A stretch of DNA of 64,000 bases, taken from NCBI GenBank assembly GCA_015143295.1, contig CM026561.1, positions 36,150,875 to 36,214,874 on the forward strand. Direction: 5' to 3'. Positions 12,950 through 23,129 of this stretch are shown here, piece after piece. Made by a program: the position numbers and the translations under genes. The notes under the pieces were generated by a model. The model had not been told where the DNA came from. It did no database searches and worked only from the letters and a program-made list of their open reading frames with translations. Every line of letters starts with the position of its first letter. The stretch's first letter is position 1. The stretch is from Tetracentron sinense. Its lineage: Eukaryota > Streptophyta > Magnoliopsida > Trochodendrales > Trochodendraceae.

Positions 12950-14150
12950 ATACCGTGCCAAATGCACTGAAGTCCACCGACGGGTCACAAAATTTGTGAT
13001 GTTGGAAGAAACCTTATATAGAAGGTCCCTAGATGGCATCTTGATGAGATGTATCTCAAGAAATGAAATAGATCAAGCTATGGAAGAAACTTATGCCGGG
13101 ATCTGCGGTGCTCACCAAGTTGGGCCCAAGCTACAAATATAGCTGAAAAGATTGGGCTACTACTGGCCTACGATGATCGCTGATTGTTTCAACTATGCTA
13201 GAAAATACAAAGTTTGTCAGCTCTATGCTGATTTCATACATCGGGCTCATAAGCCTCTTCACATGACAACATATTCATGACCCTTCGCGGTATGGGGAAT
13301 GGACGTTATAGGAGCATTCACCCCACCATCATTGGCTGAACACCAATACATCCTAGCCGCGACAGACTACTTCTCAAAATAAGCCGAAGCCGTCGCTCTC
13401 AAAGAGGTCAAACACCAATCAGTGACAGACTTCATCCGAACCCACATCATATATCGGTTCGGGATCCCAGAAAGCATCATCACAGATAACGGGCAACCTT
13501 TTCGAAGCGCTCCTTTACACAAGTTGTATGCCAAATTTGGTATCTGAGAGGACCATTCCACCCGGTACTATATAGCCGTGAATGGTCTCGTCGAAGCCTT
13601 TAACAAGATTTTGTACAAAATCCTCAAGAAATTCGTAGATAAAATCAGACGGGACTGGCTCGAACGCCTACCTGAAGCCCTCTGGGCATATAGGACTACT
13701 CATCGGACTCTGACACAGGCCACGCCGTATTCCTTGGTCTTCAGCGGTGAAGTAGTTCTCCCCCATGAAATTCAAATTCCCTCCCTACGGGTGGTAATTC
13801 AGCAGTCTCTCACAAAAGAAAATTCAGCTAAGGTTCATCTTGCAGAGCTTAAAACTCTTGATGAACGTCGTCTCCAAGCCCAATAGAGTTTAGAGATATA
13901 CCAGCAAATGCTAACTAGCGCCTTCAACAAAAGGGTAAGACTAAGGTCTTTCAAAACAGGAGATTTGGTCTTAATGGTCAGAACTCCGATAATCGTCACT
14001 CGTCGAACCAAAGGGAAGCTTGAACCAAAATGGGAAGGGTCATACGTCGTCGAGAGGGTATATTCTAACGGAGCATACCGGATGACCTCAATGGATAGAG
14101 AGCAAAGTATCCCTCAAACCAATGCAAGATTCCTCAAGCGATATCACTCT
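12950..14150 (+). pseudogene. Integrase region of the Tat element, fossil
   Basis: Blocks include a zinc-binding-like start (about 13080-13260), a core around 13290-13560 (GMDVIGAF, ITDNGQPF) and EALWAYRTTHRT with the C-terminal part to about 14150. It ends near the beginning of the repeated untranslated region. Confidence 0.8.
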
Positions 14151-14159
14151 TAAGGAATT

Positions 14160-16780
14160 GAAACGCTTGCTAGACCAAAACTTTCAAAGACAGTCTAGGC
14201 AAAATTTAGAGCACAAAACAACTCGCTAAGTTGAAAACCCTAAGGGGCGGCTTAGGCAAAAATTAGAGTCATGCTCGCTAAGTCGAAAACCCTTAGGGGG
14301 CGGCTTAGGGAAAAATTAAAGCAATAATGGCTCACTAAGTTGAAAATCCAAAAGTACGGCTTAGACAAAAAAATTGAGTCAAAATAAAATGTTCACTAGA
14401 CCAAAACTTCAAGAAGGTCTAGGCAAAAATTAGGGCAACAAATAGCTCGATAGACTAACACTCTCAGAGTTAGTCTAGGCAAAAATTAGAGCAATTTGAC
14501 AGGTTCTTGAATACAAGCTAAAAAGGTTCATGGTGCTTTAAAAGTCTCCAGAATACCAGATCGAAGTTCAAACCCTCCTAGGCTTAAACGGAAACTGCCT
14601 ATTCGCTACTAAATTGCGAATCGAAGCTTCAAAAGCCCCAAATACAAGACCGAAGTCAAACCCTCCTAAGCATGAATGAAAACTGTCTATTCGCTACTAA
14701 ATTGCGAATCGAAGCTCCAAAATCCCCAAATACAAGGCCGAAGTCAAACCATCTTAAGCATGAACGGAAACTGCCTATTCGCTACTAAATTGCAAATCGA
14801 AGCTTCAAAAGCCCTCAAATACAAGGCCGAAGTCATACCTTCCTAGGTACAAATGAAAACTACCTATTCGCTCTCAAAATGCAAATCCCCTTCTGAACTA
14901 CATTTGACTTGATCCTATCAATGGGTACGTAGGCAGCCTGAGAAAATTGACTTGGGTTCAGTTAGTTCTTCTAAAAGAACACCATCCCCTTAGGATACAG
15001 AGTTATCGTTATTGCCCCTCAATATGGATGAAACGAAGAAAACTGCTATCTGATGTAAGAAGAAGAAACCACAATTCTAAGCAAGGACTTCTCACCATCG
15101 AAAGCATATCTGCTGATTACAGTGGACGGATAACGGAATATCTCCCCCGACCAATGTAAGATTCTCAAAGCCCGCTAGACTAAAACTTCAAGAAGATGGT
15201 CAAGGCAAAATTAGGGCACCAAAATACTCGCTAAGTTGAAAATTCGAAATGACGACTTAGGCAAAAATTAGGGTAGCATGGCTCGCTAAGTTGAAAATCC
15301 GAAAGGACAGTTTAGAAAAAAAAAAAAAAGAGTCAAACCAAATATCTCGCTAAAATAACACTCCAAAAGTTAGTTTAGGCAAAAATTAGAGCAAGCTGAC
15401 AGGCTCTTGAAGACGAGCTAAAAAGGTTCACAACACTTCAAAAGTCTCCAGAATACCAGACCGAAGTCAAAACCTTCCTAAGTATGAACGGAAACTAGCT
15501 ATTTGCTATCAAAATGCAAATCCCCCTTCTAAACTATGTTTGACTTAATCCTATCATGGGTACGTAGGTAGCCTGAGAAAATTAACTTGGGTTTAGTCAG
15601 TTCTTTTAAAAGAACACCATCCCTCGGGATGCAGAATCATTATTATCGCCCCTCAATATGGGTGGAAACAAAGAAAACTGCTATCTGATGCACGAAGAAT
15701 GAACCATAATTCTAAGCGAGGACTTCTCACCATCAAAAGCATATCTGCTGATTACAATGGACGGATAACGGAATATCTCCCCCGACCAATGTAAGGTTCT
15801 CAAAGCCCGCTAGACTAAAACTTCAAGAAGATGGTCTAGGCAAAATTAGGACACCAAAATACCCGCTAAGTTGAAAATCTGAAAGGACGACTTAGGCAAA
15901 AGTTAGGGTAAAATGGCTCGCTAAGTTGAAAATCCAAAAGGATGGCTTATATAAAAAAATTGAGTCAAAATAAAAAGCCCGCTAGACCAAACTTTAAGAA
16001 GAAGGTCTAGGCAAATTTAGGACAACAAAAATCTTGCTAAACTAATATTCCGAAAGTTAGTTTAGGCAAAAATTAGAGCAATCTGACAGGCTCTTGAATA
16101 CGAGCTAAAAAAATTCGTCATTTCTCAAAGGCTTGTCCCTAAAATACAAGTCCAAAACCTTCCTAGGTATGAATGGAAACTACCTACTTGTGCTCAAATT
16201 ACAAGTCCAAACCTTCCTAGATACGAACGGAAAATATCTACTCGTAAACTACGAGTCTAAAATCACCCCTTCTGAACTACGTTTGACTTGATCCTATCAT
16301 GGGTACGTAGACAGCCTGAGGAATTAACTTGGGTTCAGTCAATTCTTCTAAAAGAACACCATTCCCCTATAAAAAAGAGGAAGAATAAATTTATGTCAAA
16401 AAAAAAAGTCATTGTCACATTCCAATATTGGGTGACTTGAACAAAAAATGCTCACTGGATCAAGGTGCAGGCAAAAGCTAGAGCAAAATTGACAGGCTCC
16501 TAAACATGAGCTAAAAATTTTTATCATGCCCCCAAGGGCTCCTCGACATAGGTCGAAGCAGTTCACCAAAATGAACCTTCCTGAATATGAACGGAAACTA
16601 TCTACACCTTCCTTCAACTGCAGTTGACAAAGAGGGAAAAGAAGAAAAAATGCTCAAAATATCGAATGCTCAAGGGAAAGATCAAGATGAAGCAAGAGTG
16701 AAACAGTTCCTCAAACACTGCCAGGTTCAAGTACCGTACGACTCAAAGAAATCTCGTCGTACGAATCTCGAAGGGGCATT
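14160..16780 (+). repeat. Repeated 3' untranslated region of the Tat element
   Basis: Two short motifs recur many times. One is CTCGCTAAGTTGAAAA with GGCTTAGGCAAAAATTAGAG. The other is a ~90-bp unit with CCTATTCGCTACTAAATTGC. A larger block at about 14880-15180 recurs at about 15520-15820, and its first third recurs again at about 16262-16375. No reading frame was recognised. The small frame at 14947-15159 is inside the repeated block. Confidence 0.7.
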
Positions 16781-19161
16781 TGTAGGCAGTGAAATTGTCA
16801 CACCCTAATGATTCGGATACACCAAGGTCAATACAGCCACCTACACCTGATCTCTCCCTCTAATCTGAGAGGACAAAAACCTCTCAGTGCTAGCCCCAAT
16901 TGGGCTTACACATGTTCAATCCATGGGGACTAAAACCTCACGGATCAAGTCTTAGTATCAAATCCCATGGGGCTGATACTTATCCAATCCGTAAGGGCAA
17001 AATCTCACGGATAAAATCCTTGGATGACAGTCTCCGAGAGATTGGTACATACCAAGCCCGTGAAGACCATAAACCTCACGGATGAGTTTTGAGTGTCAGC
17101 CTCCGAGAGGTTAACATGTATCCAATCTGTGAGATCAAAATCCCACGGATAACTGACATGTGTCAGGACCATGAGAATAAATCTAACGGATCCATCTTTT
17201 GGTGTCAGCCTCCAAGAAGCTGACACATATCCAATCCGTGAGAATAAACCTTATAGATTGAGTGCCAGTCTCCAAGAGGCTGATACGTGTTCAATCCATG
17301 AGAATAAAACCCCCACGGATCATATTTAGGCCAGCCTTCATGAGGTTGACACATGTCCATCCGTGAGGACCAAAACCTCATGGATCCAACTTGGAGTGCC
17401 AGTCTCCAAGACACTGACACGTGCTCAATCCGTGAGGACCAAAACCTCACGGATCCATCCTAGGTGTTAGCCTCAGAGAGGCTGACACGTGTTTATCTGT
17501 AAGGATCAAAACCTCACGGATCCAATGTTGAGTGGCAGTCTCTAAGAGACTAACGTGTGCTCAATCCGTGAGGACCAAAACCTCACGGATCCATCCTAGA
17601 TGTCAGCTTTCGAGAGGCTGACACGTGTTTATCCGTGAGGATCAAAACCTCGCGGATCCAACTTTGGTGCTAGCCTTTGAGAGGTTGACACCTGTCCCAT
17701 CCATGAGGATAAAACCCCCACGGATCATATTTAGTGTCAGCCTTCATGAGGCTGACACATGTTCATTCGTAAGGACCAAAACCTCACGAATCCAACTTGG
17801 AGTGCTTGCCTCCGAGAGACTGACACGTGTTCAATCTGTGAGGATCAAAACCTCACAGATCCAATGTTGAGTGCCAGTCTCCAAGAGATTAACACGTGCT
17901 TAATCCGTGAGGACCAAAACCTTACGGATCCATCTTAAGTGCCAGCCTCCGAGAGGCTGACACGTGTTTATCTGTGAGGATCAAAACCTCACAGATCCAA
18001 CTTTAGTGCTAGCCTACGAGAGGTTGAAACCTATCTCATTCGTGAGGATAAAACCCCATGGATCATATTTAGTGTCAGCCTTTGAAAAGCTGACACGTGT
18101 CCAATCCCTTATGATAAATCCTCACGGATTAAATATCATGTCGTAGATCTAACCCGGACCAAGGGTAGGACCTCTGGTCCGTGGACGAGACTTATGGTCT
18201 CACCTTGGTCCGTGAGCGAGACCTATGGTCTCACCCTGTGGTCCGTGGGCAAGATCTATGGTCTCACTCTCTGGTCCGTGGATGAGACCTATGGTTTTAC
18301 CCTTTGAGTCCGTGGACTGACATAGGTCAGTTTGTCCCAGCTGACAGTCAGTATCTGACTGTCATAGGACAGAGAATCCTTCATAAAAAGGATTCTCTCT
18401 CAAGCTGTGGAGGATCCCAAGATAAAGATCCCTCTTTTAAAATCCCATGGGATGCCACACGGTACCTCACAATTATGATAGGATTAGGACTATGTCCTAT
18501 ATCTTAGGAAATGATGAGATGAAACATCCCCTTTTTGAAAGGTATTAGGAATCTCTCTAAACGGGGAAACCTGGTACAAGAGTCCTAAAAAGAAGAGAAT
18601 TCTCTTGAGCTTAAGGACTCTCTCAGATAAGGGAGACTCGCAAACTGGCATCCTCTAAGAGGAGAGCTCTTTTTGACTTTCCTAAAATAAGGGAGTCAAA
18701 TAGGGAATCTCAAAAAGGACTCTCTCAAACCTATAAAAGGTGTGTTTCTCACAAGAAACACACGCGAAGAAACACACAGAAAGATATAGAAGGAATACGG
18801 AAGAAACCCTCTCCTCCTCTTCTAGCAACAGCAAGCAAAGTAGAAGACTCCACGATATGGAGAATATAAGGCGAGCCCTCATACATGGCCACCATTCTTT
18901 CTCTTTTCTTAAAAAGACCTCAATGAGGCACTTGTAATGCCTACATGGGAACTGGGCAACCCCATTGAATAAATACATATACTTTATTCAATATTGTGTT
19001 CTTCTTTTAATTCTTCTTCTTAATTAGAGGTAGTTCCCCGATACAGGGAAGATAATTTAACAGTCTGAGTTTACTCTGATTAGAAGGATAGTCTCCCACA
19101 ACAAACAATAAACTCTATACAACAATTGAGGAAATTTGATAAGACAAATTTTACGCTTACA
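16781..19161 (+). repeat. 3' LTR of the Tat element
   Basis: This 2381-bp copy starts TGTAGGCAGTGAAATTGTCA after a purine-rich AAGGGGCATT and ends TTTTACGCTTACA. It carries the hairpin array (about 16900-18130), the ~34-bp array (about 18165-18310), a TATA box TATAAAA at 18732-18738, and an AATAAA near 18968 that could serve polyadenylation. Confidence 0.85.
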
Positions 19162-19166
19162 GTGGT

Positions 19167-20749
19167 GGACTGGCAGTCGACCAGTGGGTTGTATACAATA
19201 AAATTAACCGTTTTTTACTTTGAAAAATATGCCTGAGATTGCTTGTAGTGGGAGACTTAGCTAGGTTCCTTAGCCTTCGGGTAAAGATGATTAAGTTGTG
19301 GTTGATCATGATGTTTGATCACCGAATAGCGAAGCCTGTATTGGTTTATCTTTCCCTTTTTGCCCCTGCGCCCTTACGGGTTTTCACCAGGATTGGGTTG
19401 TACATTTTGTCCCTTTTTTACCCCTGGGCCTTTTCAGGTTTTCACCAGTACTGGTTTCACGTGCTTTTTGCGCAATAGCAGGATTGATGATTCCTTACTA
19501 TGCCCGTGAAATTTGAAATTTGATTTATTCCTTTTTTGCCCCTAGGCCCTTGCGGGTTCACTAGGATTGGGTATACAAGCTTTGCTTTTCATATTTTCTG
19601 CTCTTGAATTTGTCTCTGATAATGCTTCATTCTTCTCTCATTATTGCCTGTCGGGCAATGAAGACTAATGCTTTTAACCATTGATACTAGAGTCCTTTCG
19701 AAGATCAAGGAGGGCTTAATTTCTCGGACGAAACATGGGTTGGCTAGAAACGACATAAGGCTCAAATTTACTGTTTAAGCAAGGATAGGACACCCTATGA
19801 TACTTGTTTATTGTTGGCGTAGAACCAGCTTCTATATCTTGTCATTTGTTTCGCTTTTCGACCAAGTACTTTTCCTTTTTTTTTATCTTCTTTTTCCTTC
19901 TTCTTTGTTTTTCTTTTTTGTTTTTTTTTTTGTTTTTGGCACATAGTTGCCCTGTATTGTGAACATTTGCTGAGTTATGACCGAACCTGATTTCAAGTTG
20001 CCTACATCCCAAATAGGGATCAGGTCAAGACGTAGTTCAACTAAAAAAGTCACTTTGATGTTGTTGCTCTTTGCTGGTTTATTCTTTTGCATTGTTCCCT
20101 GACTTTCATATGGTGCCCCTGTGTGGGACTTAAAAAAGGCTATTAGGCTCAGCGGTCTAACTAGCAAATATATATAGCATGGGTAAGTGAGGTGTTGAGA
20201 AGGTATTAAAAGGATGGCCTCCTATCATTTCTTGATTGGTCAAGAGCATGTATGATCGTTGCATTGTCTATATTTCAGTTGATTGACATTTGATGGCTCA
20301 GAGAGGTCTTTAGTTTTCATATTGTTCTTTTTCTTGGTTGTTCAATTTTGGAAGAGTATCCGTTGATTCAAGTAATCAACCTTTATCAAATTGTTCCTTA
20401 CAGGCATTAGGAACTAGTTCAGTTCTCAAATTAAGCATCTTAGAGCACAATGAAGATTGATTTTTAAAAAAGTCATTTCATTGAATTGTGCAAAAGGTGA
20501 ACAGACTCGATATGAAACCAAAATGACACAAAGGCCACTGGCCAATTGTTTGACTTGGATTGGGAAGAGGGATTTACACGCACCGACAGGCCGACTGCAA
20601 AAACATCAATAAAGAAGTAAAGCAAAGACATGACACAAGCAGAGTTTGCTTAAAATTTGACTATAGGGGATTCCGGTTGATGAGCCTTAATTTTCAGGGG
20701 TAGCATGGTTGGGCAGAGGGACTTGAGTGATGTCAGCATTCCTTGGTGC
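19167..20749 (-). other. Internal part of the outer element, untranslated
   Basis: This lies between the inner Tat insertion and the gag region of the outer element. It holds a phrase repeated three to four times around 19356-19570 (TTTTTGCCCCTG...CCCTTGCGGGTTTTCACCAG) and a T-rich tract at 19860-19935. No polymerase reading frame was recognised. Confidence 0.5.
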
Positions 20750-22300
20750 AAAGCAGATTGCATCTGTCTCCAACAGGTCTTGGACAGTATGTTTGAAATC
20801 ATAGCATCGATCTGTAGGGTGCCCTAGTGACTGGTGATATCCACAGTGCTGATCCGGCCTATATCCCTTTGGGAGAACTGTCGGTGGAGGTTATGACTCT
20901 TTTAGGGTGATCAGTTTCTTGTTCAACAAGAAGGGGAGGAGTGCTGTCAAGGAGTACGGGATCGGGGTGAATGCCCGATTTCTTCTCTGTTCAAATGTTA
21001 TATGGAAAGAGAGGAGTTTTCTTTGATTCTGTTTAGCTTACTGGGCCTGCCAAGGTTGTTGTGGCTGCCGAGGTTGTTGAGGGAGGTTGGGGACTCGAAT
21101 GGCCGTGACCATTTGTCCGTCATTCTCTTTCCTTCTGTTATCCTTTCTTGGAGGTAGGGGAGCACGGGAAGAGGATGCACCTTTTGAATCCTGGAACATG
21201 TCGAATGCCCCTATATCATCCATGGTCGCCTCAATCCGGGCACCGCATTTGGCCATGGTACTGAAATCAGAGATTGGTTGTGCTGCCAAGAGGATCTTGA
21301 GTGGGTACTTGAGAGTGTGGAGGAAAGTGGTCACTTGCTCATCTTCCAGCAAAGGAGTGCTCATTTTTCTAGCTATTTCTCTTCACCGAACAGAGTATTC
21401 GATGAAAGTCTCATTATCCCTATGGGACATCTTTTCCAAATCTACTATCTAAGGGACTAGATCAACATTGTAAGAGTATTTAGCTATGAATATCTCATAG
21501 AGACCCTCCCATGTTCTAACTTTGTTGGGGTCGACCTTGGTGAACCACTGTAAGGCTGCCCCTTTCAAACTCTTCTAAAATAACTGTACCAACAATTTGT
21601 CGTAATGTTTCAACTGGAATAGCTCTTCACGGTAGACTCTCAAATGCAACTTGGGACATCCCTTCCTATTATACTTTTCAAAATTAGGTACCTTGAAATC
21701 GTAGGGCAATTGAAGCTCTGGGTGCATGCACATGTCCCTAAAGTTGGTGGATTTACGGGTTCCCTAAGCTGTTCTCACTAGCTCTTCTAACTTCTCAATT
21801 CTTTCTCTGTAGGCATCTGGGATCTGTACCGAACTGGAAGATATGTGAGTGGATCTGGTACGGAGATCTCCGTTGGCCCTGGCTTCTTCCTCCTCAAATT
21901 GGTCAATGATGGGAGGTGTGATGTGGGGAATAGATTGTGGTTGGACAGGAGGAGGTGGCATGCCAAAAGTGAAGTCTGATGGTGGGTGAGCAAGTGGTGG
22001 GGGGATGTTGAGTGTATGCAGCTGTTGAGGTTGAACGGGAGGTAGGGTGTTGATAGCAAGTGGTGGTGGGATAAGATTGATGATATGTGGTGGATTGGGT
22101 AGTGATGGGCTTGGCACATCGGCCAGTCGGGGATTGGAGGAGGAATAAGCATGGGTCATGGCCTGCATGAAGTCCTGCAAGATATTCTTCAGCTCTTCAA
22201 TGTTCTGGGTATTCTTGGTTGTTCTGGCCTCAAGATCCGGGGTCTACTGCTGCGAGGTCGGGGTATCTGGATCAGTTTCAAGACCATCTATTTGCTCCAT
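20750..22300 (-). pseudogene. gag region of the outer element, fossil
   Basis: Minus-strand reading frames show a proline-rich N-terminal part (about 21764-22180, ending RIEKLEELVRTA). A central part follows that looks like a retrotransposon gag domain (about 21450-21750). A later stretch carries a C..H....H....C....F pattern (about 20755-20870). The frames are interrupted several times. Similar gag proteins belong to plant Ty3/gypsy elements. No protease, reverse transcriptase or integrase follows in the outer element. Confidence 0.7.
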
Positions 22301-23129
22301 ATTGCAGTTGGTGTGCTTGACTCAGGTTTGCTCCTAAAAAGATGGAAGGGTATGGAATGAGAGCTGGAATAGATATGAGCTGGAGGATTGAGAAGCATGC
22401 AGATGACCTAACACAGTCTAGTTAACATGGGACAATGCCCCTAGTCTGGAAGCTGAGAATGACATGCAAGAGATAGAGGGATTTTTTTGATTTTTTTTTT
22501 ATTTTTTGTGTTTTGATTGAGTATGACAAGGCATATGTGATCCGATAAGGTAGATGGACGGAGGTCCGACGTGCTTTACTCGGGTTCTTGGGAACCGACC
22601 GGGTAGTTAACCATGATGAGAGGACAGGTATAGTGTACAAGCAAGTTAGGGTTTAGAATCCTTTCAGGATGGCTGCTTGTGGACTATACCCTATCCTAGT
22701 GTGTATGTATGCATGCTGATGTAATACAGGGTGTTTCTAAAGGATGGGGGGATTACTTAACACCGTATATGCTACTCCCAGTATAGAACATACCTAAAAA
22801 TGGATGATTGATGTAAATGAGAGAGTTCAGAATCGTTTCCTGAGGGTCATCACCCACCAGGCATAATTCCGCAGACCTCTAAGACGTTTAAGCCACTAAC
22901 ACTGAGGATCATCATCCAGTAGCAGTTAGCGTAATAAGTCTGTCTAAAAAATTTAATAGGGCATTACACCTACTATAATATGAATGAAATGCACATTTAC
23001 AAAAGCACCCAAAAGATATAAAGAATTAGCATTTGGTTAAGCATTTAAGCATTTTGATTAATGTTGAGATTAATTTGGCTTAAGTCTAGGTTTTGGCTTG
23101 AACCTTGTCTTCAGCAGAGTCGCTAGAGC

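Larger units (their letters stand above)
4542..19161 (+). mobile_element. Ty3/gypsy retrotransposon, Tat lineage with dual RNase H, fossil
   Basis: The element runs TGTAGG...CTTACA. It is flanked by a perfect 5-bp duplication, GTGGT (4537-4541 and 19162-19166), and lies inside the outer element. In order it shows gag-like sequence (about 6190-7700), protease (about 9040-9290), reverse transcriptase (about 10850-11590), RNase H (about 11860-12240), a second plant-type RNase H (about 12360-12940) and integrase (about 12950-14150). About 2.6 kb of repeated untranslated sequence follows before the 3' LTR. Two RNase H regions in this order are the hallmark of the Tat/Ogre/Retand group. The coding part is broken well over ten times. 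The LTRs differ by about 7% over about 480 bp compared by eye. Confidence 0.9.
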
